A stretch of 43,080 nt of DNA, from assembly GCA_016183615.1 (NCBI GenBank), contig JACPEG010000010.1:1-43080 (forward strand). The letters are read 5' to 3'. This DNA comes from Betaproteobacteria bacterium (GTDB lineage Bacteria > Pseudomonadota > Gammaproteobacteria > Burkholderiales > UBA6910). Each line of letters begins with the position of its first letter. The first letter of the stretch is position 1. A model generated the notes under the pieces. That model saw only the letters and a list, made by a program, of their open reading frames with translations, was not told the origin of the DNA and did no database searches. The translations under genes and the position numbers were made by a program. Positions 26,605 to 34,478 of the stretch are shown piece by piece.

Positions 26605-26895
26605 CCGGTGCGTGGGACGCACCCTACGCCGAGTAGGGTGCAACCGCGAAGCGGATTGCACCAGAAGCAACCGGCGGAACCCACTTCGTGGTTCCGCCCT
26701 ACGAAACTGACCGGTGCGCGAAACTGACCGGTGCGTGGGACGCACCCTACGCCACTGGAGTTCGCGGCGGCGGAGAAAGCGGACGTGGACGTGAAGCAGC
26801 GGTTCGACTGACCGGTGCGTGGGACGCACCCTACACTCCGGAAGTGCCACTGCGTAGGGTGCGTACCACGATCCCGTGCGGGCAGCTATACCACG
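26605..26895. repeat. Palindrome cluster with duplicated lemA 3' fragment
   Basis: Copies of the GGTGCGTGGGACGCACCCTAC-type palindrome occur at about 26607-26627, 26729-26750 and 26814-26834, with half-copies near 26632 and 26852 and a related GGCGGAACC/GGTTCCGCC hairpin near 26672-26698. Between them, 26755-26838 repeats 26548-26631, meaning the last codons of lemA, its TGA and the adjacent palindrome, with a 207-bp offset. No separate gene is seen. Confidence 0.8.
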
Positions 26896-27795
26896 ATGCT
26901 CTCCAAGCTCAGACACCAGTACGCCAACCTGCTCACCTCGGGCGCGCAGCTAATGCTCGTTTTCGTGGGCTTCCAGTTCGACAGCCGCGAGGGCTGGATC
27001 GGCGTGTTGGCCACCATGTGCGTGATCAGCTTCTTCGCCTGGATCGCCACCTACCGGCGCTACCGGGCCATCGGCGACACCCCTACCTCCCGCGTCGCCT
27101 CCGCCGCCCAGGGCTACGTGGAGTTCGTGGGCAAAGCCGTCCAGCACGCCGGGCGCACCTTCGTCAGCAAGCTCACGGTCCTGCCCTGCCTGTGGTACCG
27201 CTACAGCATCTCCCGGAAAACCGGCGACAACAAGTGGGAGCACGTGGAGAGCGGCGTGAGCAGCGACACCTTTCTGCTGCAGGACGCGACCGGCGCCTGC
27301 GTCATTGACCCCGACGAGGCGGAGATCATCACCAGCCACAAGCAGACTTGGCACCAGGGCGATTACCGCTACACCGAGTGGCTGCTGCTTCCCAATGACC
27401 ACCTGTACGCCCTGGGAGAATTCGCCACCCTCGGTGGAGCCGGGGAGCCCCTCGATCCCAATTCCGACATCGCGGCGCTGCTGGCCGAATGGAAAAAGGA
27501 TCAGCCGGCGCTGAAGAAGCGATTCGATCTCAACCAGGACGGCGAGATCGACCTCAAGGAATGGGGGCTGGCGCGGCGCCAGGCCCGGCGCGACGTCGAG
27601 AAGCGCCATGCCGAGGCCCAGGCCAAGGACACCACCGTCCACGTCATGCGCGCGCCGAAGGATGGCCGAATGTACCTCCTGTCCAACCTGGAACCGGAGA
27701 AGCTGGGTCGCCGGTATGCCCTGTGGGGCTGGTTCCACCTGGTGGTGTTTTTCGGCGCTGGCGCCGGAGCCTTCATGGTTCCCGCGTTATACTGA
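26896..27795 (+). CDS. GIDE-domain membrane protein with EF-hand
   Basis: ATG 26896 gives 299 residues; the frame is open further upstream but only through repeat DNA. One or two N-terminal membrane segments (about 14-52) are followed by a region matching the GIDE domain of bacterial E3-ligase-like proteins: YVEFVGKAV, LPCLWYRYSISRK, WEHVESGVSSDTFLL and CVIDPDEAE (72-143). No RING finger is present. A perfect 12-residue EF-hand loop occupies 211-222 (D211, N213, D215, G216, I218, D219, E222), implying calcium binding. A last membrane helix lies at about 277-298. LemA-GIDE pairing is recurrent in bacteria. The function is unknown. Confidence 0.8.
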   Translation: MLSKLRHQYANLLTSGAQLMLVFVGFQFDSREGWIGVLATMCVISFFAWIATYRRYRAIGDTPTSRVASAAQGYVEFVGKAVQHAGRTFVSKLTVLPCLWYRYSISRKTGDNKWEHVESGVSSDTFLLQDATGACVIDPDEAEIITSHKQTWHQGDYRYTEWLLLPNDHLYALGEFATLGGAGEPLDPNSDIAALLAEWKKDQPALKKRFDLNQDGEIDLKEWGLARRQARRDVEKRHAEAQAKDTTVHVMRAPKDGRMYLLSNLEPEKLGRRYALWGWFHLVVFFGAGAGAFMVPALY

Positions 27796-27898
27796 AAACC
27801 TGCATGATCCTTTCAAAAATGTTCACCAGGCGGCCCGCCGGTTTGACCTATGATAGGGGCCGTTTCGGGATCGTGCATCACAACAGGGAGAACCCGGC

Positions 27899-28720
27899 TT
27901 GCAGCAATGGCTGACCGACCCGGTATTCCAGTCCGCGGTCGCCCCCTTCGTCGCCGCCCTGATCGTCGCCGAGCTGCTGCAGCGGCTGCGGCTCTCGGGA
28001 CTGGCGCTGACCGCGGGCTTTTGCACCACCGTTTATCTGGTGGCGGATTTTTCCTTTGCCCCCCTCACCTCCACCCGCAAGATCGTCTATCTATCGCTGG
28101 GTGCTGCCGCCCTCGGGCTTCTCTTCGATCTCCTCCTGCGGCAATGGCGGCCGCTGCGCTATCTCCTCGCCATCGCTGTGGGAGCCGCCATGGTATGGGT
28201 GGTGTGGAATCCGCTCAGCCAGAAGGACACCGTGGAACTTGCCCTGTATGGCTTCGGCCTGTTTGCTTTCGCCGCGTGGATTGCCGCGGTGACGGACGGG
28301 CTGAGGGAAGCGCCCCAGCGCGCCGGCTGCGCGGGCCTCGCCCTCGGCCTCGGCACCGGGCTGTCGGCGCTCCTCGGGGCCTCGGCACTGCTGGGTCAGC
28401 TCGGTCTGGGACTGGGCGCGGCCTCCGGCGCCTACCTGCTCATCCAGATGATCAGCGGCGGCACGCTGCCCGCCGGCCGGATTCTGACGCTGCCCCTGGC
28501 GGTCGCCTCCGCCCTGATTGCGGGCGCGGCCATGATGCTTGCGAAGCTGCCGTGGCAGGTGCTGCCGGTCCTCGCCTGCGTACCCCTCGGCGCCCTGGTT
28601 CCCGTGCCCGGGCGCTGGGCCCTGTGGGTCCAGATTTTCCTGCTTTCCCTCTGCGCCCTGGCGGTCGCGGCCGTCGCGGCGTTCATCACCTGGCAGATGG
28701 CCGGAGGATTGCCGCTCTGA
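27899..28720 (+). CDS. Polytopic membrane protein, function unknown
   Basis: The 273-residue protein begins at TTG 27899 with AGGGAG 8 bp upstream; no ATG or GTG lies early enough. The sequence is almost wholly hydrophobic, with about eight to nine predicted helices, for example FVAALIVAELL, YLLAIAVGAAMVWVVW, ALYGFGLFAFAAWIAAV and IFLLSLCALAVAAVAAFI. I recognise no transporter motif. The gap before yceI is 57 bp on the same strand, so co-transcription is possible. Confidence 0.75.
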   Translation: MQQWLTDPVFQSAVAPFVAALIVAELLQRLRLSGLALTAGFCTTVYLVADFSFAPLTSTRKIVYLSLGAAALGLLFDLLLRQWRPLRYLLAIAVGAAMVWVVWNPLSQKDTVELALYGFGLFAFAAWIAAVTDGLREAPQRAGCAGLALGLGTGLSALLGASALLGQLGLGLGAASGAYLLIQMISGGTLPAGRILTLPLAVASALIAGAAMMLAKLPWQVLPVLACVPLGALVPVPGRWALWVQIFLLSLCALAVAAVAAFITWQMAGGLPL

Positions 28721-28777
28721 GGGAACCGCCTCCGGGCTCCCATGTCATTTCTTCATCCCCCCAGGAAGGAGTTCACC

Positions 28778-29374
28778 ATGCGCAAGATTGCAATTTCGAT
28801 GCTGTTGGGCGGTTCGCTCGTGCTGTCCGCCCTGCCCGCCGCCTACGCGGCTGCCGAAGAGTTCGACATCGATCCCCAGCACTCCAACGTCGTGTTCCTG
28901 ATCGATCACCTGGGCTATTCGAGAATGGTGGGCCGGTTCAACGACTTCTCCGGCGACTTCACTTTTGATGAGGCGAACTACGGCACCGCGAAGGTGAGCT
29001 TCGCCGTGAAGACCGAGAGCGTGGACACCCGCCACCCGAAGCGCGACGATCACCTGCGCAGCCCCGACTTCTTCAATGCGAAGGAATTCCCCGCCATGAC
29101 CTTCAGGAGCACCCGGGTGGAGAAGAACGGCGACCGGACGGCGAAGCTAATCGGCGAGGTGACGCTGCTGGGCGTGACCAGGCCCGTGACGCTCGACGTG
29201 CGCTTCAACAAGCGCGCGGAGCATCCGCTGCCCGCCTACAACAAGGTGATGGTGGCCGGGTTCTCGGCCCGCGGCAAGGTGAAGCGCTCCGACTTCGGCA
29301 TGAAGTACGCGCTGCCCGGCGTCGGCGACGAGATCGAGCTCATCATCGAGGTCGAGGGGCACAGGAAGAAGTAG
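28778..29374 (+). CDS. YceI family periplasmic protein
   Basis: The 198-residue protein has a classic signal peptide cut after AYA (about residue 22). The YceI lipocalin-like barrel follows, with FDIDPQHSNVVFLIDHLGYS, GRFNDFSGDF, RHPKRDDHLRSPDFFNAKEFP, GEVTLLGVTRPV and RSDFGMKYALPGVGDEIEL. Family members bind polyisoprenoid-type lipids in the periplasm. AAGGAG at 28765-28770 is 7 bp before ATG 28778, which is preferred to an ATG 36 bp earlier. Its TAG stop at 29372-29374 is inside the first REP of the following array. Confidence 0.93.
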   Translation: MRKIAISMLLGGSLVLSALPAAYAAAEEFDIDPQHSNVVFLIDHLGYSRMVGRFNDFSGDFTFDEANYGTAKVSFAVKTESVDTRHPKRDDHLRSPDFFNAKEFPAMTFRSTRVEKNGDRTAKLIGEVTLLGVTRPVTLDVRFNKRAEHPLPAYNKVMVAGFSARGKVKRSDFGMKYALPGVGDEIELIIEVEGHRKK

Positions 29375-29478
29375 GAGCGAATTCATTCGCGACCTACCCG
29401 TCGCGACATTTGTCGGACATGGGTCGGGGATGAATCCCCTCCTACAAACCCCGGGTAGGAGCGAATTCATTCGCGACC
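29371..29478. repeat. REP cluster between convergent genes
   Basis: Three REPs occupy the gap between yceI and gdh: plus strand at 29371-29394 (GTAGGAG, stem GCGAAT, TC, ATTCGC, GACC), minus strand at 29422-29445 (stem GGGGAT, TC, ATCCCC) and plus strand at 29455-29478. A degenerate remnant reaches the gdh stop codon. The hairpins could act as a bidirectional terminator or mRNA 3' stabiliser for the convergent genes. Confidence 0.85.
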
Positions 29479-29500
29479 GATTCATTCGCCGCTTCTGCGC

Positions 29501-32500
29501 CTACACCAACCCCCGTATCTCCCGCAGCGCCACCGACAGCATGGCGAGGTCCGCGGTGCCCGACTGCAGGTCGGCCAACACCTGACGGCAGCGGTCGAGG
29601 CCCGCGTGGTTTCTTTCCTCCCAGGCCTGAATCAGCTTGTCGGGCGCTTTCACCTTGGGGGAAAGCTTGAGCGCCGCAGTGGCCAGCAGCCGTTGAATGC
29701 CGGAAAGGTCGTCGCGCATGGCGGCCTTGGCCAGGGTCTGCCAGTGGCTCTCGGCGGGAAGCAGCGATACCTGGCGCCGCAGCCAGGCGAGGTTGAGCGC
29801 CCCGCCCAGCGAGAAATACACGGCGGCGGCGGTATCCACGTCGCGGTCGGTCTCCTCCGCCGCCTCCACCAGGTCTAGCGCCGCGTAGAGGAATTCCAGC
29901 GCCGCCACCCGGCGCGCCAGCTCGGCCGGCACGCCCTGGGCCGTGAGCTTTTCCTGGGCCTGCCGCAGCGCTTCCGCCTCGGCGGGAGTGAGCAGCCGGT
30001 CGAAGTTCGACGCGAGAGCGGTCACGCCCGGCCCGAAGCGGGCGATGATCTTGGCGATCTCGGGCTGGCCCCGGAGGCTGCGCAGGAACCAGAGCGTGGA
30101 GCGCACGATGAGCCGCCCCACCTCGATCACCATGTCGGACTGGACCGAGTCCGCCACCTTGTTGTCCAGGGCCTCCACCGCCTTCCACAGGTCCACTGTT
30201 CCGAACACTTCCCGCGTCAGAATGTAGGCGCGCACGATGTCCGAAGCCTTGGCGCCGGTCTCTTCCAGCAGCCGGTGCACGAAGGTGGAGCCCACCCGGT
30301 TCACCATGCTGTTGACCACGTGGGTGGCGATGATTTCGCGCTTCAGCGGGTGGCGCCAGATGTGTTCCTTGAAGCGCTCCCGCAAGGCCCTGGGGAAGTA
30401 ACGCTCCAGCGCGGTGGAGAGGTAGGCGTCCTCCGGCACATCGGAGGCGAGCAGGTCGTCGTAGAGCCAGATCTTGCTGTAGGCGAGCAGCACCGCCCGC
30501 TCCGGGCAGGTGAGCCCGAGCTTGGCCGCCTTCCGCTCGGCGATTTCCTCCTCCGCGGGCAGATACTCGATGGTGCGGTTGAGCTTGCCCGCCTTCTCCA
30601 GGAAGCGCATGAAGCGGGCCTGGCCATCCAGCAACGCCACGGCCCGCACGCCGGACACGGACAGCGACTGGTTCTGGAAGTAGTTGTCCCGGAGCACCAG
30701 CGCCGCCACCTCGTCGGTCATGTCGGCGAGCAGCTTGTTCCTCTGCTTCTCGGTGAGCTCGCCGTCGGCCGTGACCAGGCTCAGCAGGATCTTGATGTTG
30801 ACCTCGTGGTCCGAGCAGTCCACGCCGCCGGAATTGTCAATGGCATCGGTGTTGATCCGGCCCCCGGCCAGCGCGTACTCGACGCGCCCGAGCTGGGTGA
30901 AGCCGAGGTTGCCGCCTTCGCCCACCATCTTGCAGCGCAGCTCCTTGCCGTTCACCCGCACCGGGTCGTTGCCGCGGTCCCCCACTTCGGCGTGGGACTG
31001 GGCGCTGGCCTTGACGTAGGTGCCGATGCCGCCGTTGTAAAGCACATCCACCGGCGCCTTCAGGATCGCCTTGACCAGATCGTTGGGCGTCAGCGATTCC
31101 GCGTCGATGCCCAGCGCGCGCCGCGCCTCCGGCGACAGGGCAATGGATTTCGCCGATTTGGGGAATATCCCGCCACCCTTGGAGATGAGCTTCTTGTCGT
31201 AGTCGTCCCAGGAGGAGCGCGGCAGCGCGAACAGGCGCGCCCGCTCCTTGAAACTCGCCTCGGGGTCCGGGTCGGGATCGATGAAAATGTGGCGGTGGTC
31301 GAAGGCGGCGAGGAGCCTGGTGTGCCGCGACAGCAGCATGCCGTTGCCGAACACGTCTCCCGACATGTCGCCGACGCCGACGCAGGTGAAGTCCGTGGTC
31401 TGGCAGTCGAGGCCCATTTCCCGGAAATGGCGCTTCACCGACTCCCAGGCGCCGCGGGCGGTGATGCCCATCTTCTTGTGGTCGTAGCCGGCCGAGCCCC
31501 CCGAGGCGAAGGCGTCGCCCAGCCAGAAGCCGTACTCCTTCGAAACCCCGTTGGCGATGTCGGAGAAGGTGGCGGTGCCCTTGTCGGCGGCCACCACGAG
31601 ATACGGATCGTCCTGGTCGTGGCGCACCACGTCCGGGGGCGGCACCACCTTTCCTGAAACCAGGTTGTCGGTGAGGTCCAGCAGCCCCCGCAGGAAGGTC
31701 TGGTAGCAGGCGATCCCTTCCTTCATCAGCGCCTCCCGGTCGCCGGCCGGAGGCGGGCATTTCAGCACGAAGCCGCCCTTGGAGCCCACCGGAACAATGA
31801 CGGCGTTCTTCACCATCTGTGCCTTCATCAGCCCCAGCACCTCGGTGCGGAAATCCTCCATGCGGTCCGACCAGCGCAGCCCGCCGCGGGCCACCCGGCC
31901 GCCGCGCAGGTGCACGCCCTCCATGCGCCGCGAGTACACGGAGATTTCGAACATGGGCTTCGGCTCCGGCAGTCCCGGTACCTTGCGCGGATCGAACTTG
32001 AACGAAAGGTAGGCCTTGGGCCTGCCGTCGGCGCCCTTCTGGAAGAAATTCGTCCGCAGCGTCGCCTGGATTACCGCCAGGAACTGGCGCAGGATCCGGT
32101 CCTCATCGAGGTTCGCCACCTGGTCCAGAGCCTGCTCGATCTCCCCGGCGATTTCCCCGGCGCGGCCGTTGGCCCGCTTCCGGGCCGCCGGATCGAAGCG
32201 CGCGTGGAACAGCTGCGCCAGCATGCGCGCGATCTTCGGGTGATGGGCCATGGTCTGTTCCATGTAGGCCTGGGAGAAATTGAATCCCGCCTGGCGCAGG
32301 TACTTGCAGTAGGCCCGCAGAATGACGATGTCGCGCCAGTTGAGCTGGGCCAGCAGCACCAGCCGGTTGAAGTCATCGTTCTCGATCTGCCCGTGCCAGA
32401 CCTTGCCGAAGCTCTCCTGGAAGATGCCCTTGATGCGCTCGATCTCCAGCTCCACGTCGGCCCCGCAGGTCATGCCGAAGTCGTGGAGCCACACCGGCGG

Positions 32501-34324
32501 GCGTCCCTCGGGCTCGATCTTGGAGGGCCGCTCGTCCACCACCTTCACCCCCATGCGCTCCAGCATCGGCAGGCTCGAAGAGAGCGCCACCTGGGTACCG
32601 GCATGGAAAATCTTGAAGCGCAGGGTTCCCGGCTCCGCCTCCACCGGAATGTACAGGCTCATGGCGAGATCGTTGTCCCCGCCCATGGACTCGATGAGCT
32701 CGATGTCGTGCACCGCCGCCCGCGGGCTCACCTCCTCGCGATAGCCTGCCGGAAATGCGTTCTCGAAGGTCTTGTAAAGCCGGCTGCCGCGCTCCTCGCC
32801 GAAGTGGGAGACCAGGGCCTGCCGCAGGTCGTCCTGCCAGCGCCGCGCCACCTGCACCAGTTCCTGCTCGATCTTGGGCACGTCGTACCGGGGTATCGTG
32901 CCCGGCCTGGTGCGCACCATGATGAGGATGCGCGCCAGCACCGACTCGGAGAGCTGCACGTTGAATTCGCTGGAAACGCCGTTGAAGGCCTTCATCAGCA
33001 CCCGCTGCATGCGCTGGCGCAGGTCCGTGTTGTAGTTCTCCCGCGGCACGTAGATCAGGCAGGACAGGAAGCGCCCGTACAGGTCCTCGCGCACGAACAG
33101 CCGCATCCTCTGGCGCTCGCCCAGGTGCAGGATGCCCAGGCTGTTGTTGAACAGTTCCTCCTCGGCGATCTGGAACAGCTCGTCCCGGGGATAGGTTTCG
33201 AGAATCGCCAGCAGCGCCTTTTCCATGTGGCTCCTGGGCAGGAACCCCGCGCGCTTCATCACCCCCGCCACCTTCCGGCGCAGCAGCGGGATGTCCCAGG
33301 GGCTCGCGCTGTAGGCGGTGGAGGTGTAGAGGCCGATGAAGCGGCGCTCGCCGATCACCTGGCCCTTGGCGTCGAAGCGCTTGATGCCGACGTAGTCGTG
33401 GTAGCCGGGCCGGTGCACCGTGGCACGGGAGTTGGCCTTGGTGATGATGAGCAGCTCGGGCTTTCGTGCCAGCGCCCGCGCCTCCGGCGGCAGCGCCGCG
33501 AAGCTTGCGGACATTGCCGGCTCCCCTGCCTTCTCCCGCATGATGCCGAGACCGGAGCCGGCCACGGCCTTCAGCACGTCCTCTCCGTTCTTGCTGAGGA
33601 GGTCGTAGTCGCGCACGCCCAGGAAGGTGAAGTGTTCGTGAACCAGCCACTGCAGGAATTCGCGCGCCTCGTCCAGTTCCCCGGCATCGAGGGGCACGGG
33701 CGGGGCCTTCTTCAGGCCCTCCACCACGTCCACCATCGCCTGCTTCATCCTGGCCCAGTCGTCCACCGCAACGCGCACGTCCGCGAGCACCCGCTCGATA
33801 TCCGCCTGCAGGGTTTCCAGGGCGGCGCCGGCCTGCCGGTCCACCTCCACGTGCATGACGGACTCGAGGCCCTCCGTGGCATCCGCGCCCGGAGCCAGGA
33901 GATCCTTCAGCTCGCCCTTGGCGTCCCGCACCGTTTTCACTTGGGGGTGAATGAACAGATGCAGGGTGAGGCCGTGGCGGTTCACCTCCATGGTGACCGA
34001 ATCCACCAGGAACGGCATGTCGTCGGTGACGACCTCGATCACCGTGTGGGTGGAGCGCCAGCCATGCTCCTCCAGGCTCGGGTTGTAGACCCGGATCTTG
34101 GCCGCGCCGCGAGAGAATTTGCGTCCGAAGTGGAACTGGGCCAGCGCCGCGCCGTAGAGGTCCTCCACGCTGCGCTCGGCCAGGTCCTCGGGGTCCACCT
34201 GGCCGTAGTACTGAAGGACGAAGCGCTCGGCGAGGCCCGCCTGCGGGGCGGAGAGCTTCTCGCGCACCAGCGCCAGCACCTGGTCCAGCAGGCTTGCCTT
34301 GAGTTCCGGGGTTTTCAGCAGCAT
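29501..34324 (-). CDS. gdh: NAD-specific glutamate dehydrogenase, large (about 180 kDa) type
   Basis: The 1607-residue protein has the length and layout of the large bacterial GDH family: a long N-terminal regulatory region with ACT-like segments, the central catalytic GDH domain and a helical C-terminal region. The catalytic block includes RGGLRWSDRMEDFRTEVLGL, VPVGSKGGFVLK with the glutamate-binding Lys, DMSGDVFGNGML, and VGEGGNLGFTQLGR of the NAD-binding fold. It oxidises glutamate to 2-oxoglutarate and ammonia. GAGGAGA lies 5 bp before ATG 34324. The gene is divergent from putA across 154 bp and convergent with yceI. Long open frames on the opposite strand are GC-driven shadows. Confidence 0.96.
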   Translation of the reverse strand: MLLKTPELKASLLDQVLALVREKLSAPQAGLAERFVLQYYGQVDPEDLAERSVEDLYGAALAQFHFGRKFSRGAAKIRVYNPSLEEHGWRSTHTVIEVVTDDMPFLVDSVTMEVNRHGLTLHLFIHPQVKTVRDAKGELKDLLAPGADATEGLESVMHVEVDRQAGAALETLQADIERVLADVRVAVDDWARMKQAMVDVVEGLKKAPPVPLDAGELDEAREFLQWLVHEHFTFLGVRDYDLLSKNGEDVLKAVAGSGLGIMREKAGEPAMSASFAALPPEARALARKPELLIITKANSRATVHRPGYHDYVGIKRFDAKGQVIGERRFIGLYTSTAYSASPWDIPLLRRKVAGVMKRAGFLPRSHMEKALLAILETYPRDELFQIAEEELFNNSLGILHLGERQRMRLFVREDLYGRFLSCLIYVPRENYNTDLRQRMQRVLMKAFNGVSSEFNVQLSESVLARILIMVRTRPGTIPRYDVPKIEQELVQVARRWQDDLRQALVSHFGEERGSRLYKTFENAFPAGYREEVSPRAAVHDIELIESMGGDNDLAMSLYIPVEAEPGTLRFKIFHAGTQVALSSSLPMLERMGVKVVDERPSKIEPEGRPPVWLHDFGMTCGADVELEIERIKGIFQESFGKVWHGQIENDDFNRLVLLAQLNWRDIVILRAYCKYLRQAGFNFSQAYMEQTMAHHPKIARMLAQLFHARFDPAARKRANGRAGEIAGEIEQALDQVANLDEDRILRQFLAVIQATLRTNFFQKGADGRPKAYLSFKFDPRKVPGLPEPKPMFEISVYSRRMEGVHLRGGRVARGGLRWSDRMEDFRTEVLGLMKAQMVKNAVIVPVGSKGGFVLKCPPPAGDREALMKEGIACYQTFLRGLLDLTDNLVSGKVVPPPDVVRHDQDDPYLVVAADKGTATFSDIANGVSKEYGFWLGDAFASGGSAGYDHKKMGITARGAWESVKRHFREMGLDCQTTDFTCVGVGDMSGDVFGNGMLLSRHTRLLAAFDHRHIFIDPDPDPEASFKERARLFALPRSSWDDYDKKLISKGGGIFPKSAKSIALSPEARRALGIDAESLTPNDLVKAILKAPVDVLYNGGIGTYVKASAQSHAEVGDRGNDPVRVNGKELRCKMVGEGGNLGFTQLGRVEYALAGGRINTDAIDNSGGVDCSDHEVNIKILLSLVTADGELTEKQRNKLLADMTDEVAALVLRDNYFQNQSLSVSGVRAVALLDGQARFMRFLEKAGKLNRTIEYLPAEEEIAERKAAKLGLTCPERAVLLAYSKIWLYDDLLASDVPEDAYLSTALERYFPRALRERFKEHIWRHPLKREIIATHVVNSMVNRVGSTFVHRLLEETGAKASDIVRAYILTREVFGTVDLWKAVEALDNKVADSVQSDMVIEVGRLIVRSTLWFLRSLRGQPEIAKIIARFGPGVTALASNFDRLLTPAEAEALRQAQEKLTAQGVPAELARRVAALEFLYAALDLVEAAEETDRDVDTAAAVYFSLGGALNLAWLRRQVSLLPAESHWQTLAKAAMRDDLSGIQRLLATAALKLSPKVKAPDKLIQAWEERNHAGLDRCRQVLADLQSGTADLAMLSVALREIRGLV

Positions 34325-34453
34325 GGAGTCTCCTCGTGGCCTTGGTTGGAAAGCATCCCCGGGTCGCGCAGGGCTTTCGGGGAATCTCTCCGATGGGTTT
34401 TTCCCCTGAATTTAGACCATAAACGGCCGGGACGAAAGGACCAAACGGCTGTC

Positions 34454-34459
34454 TATACT
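34454..34459 (+). promoter_or_regulatory. Candidate -10 element of putA
   Basis: TATACT lies 19 bp before ATG 34479 in the 154-bp gdh-putA divergent gap. No clear -35 is seen at 16-18 bp, which suggests activator dependence. GGAGG at 34469-34473 is the putA ribosome site. The gdh side has no obvious promoter hexamers. Confidence 0.4.
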
Positions 34460-34478
34460 GCAATCATCGGAGGGCCCG

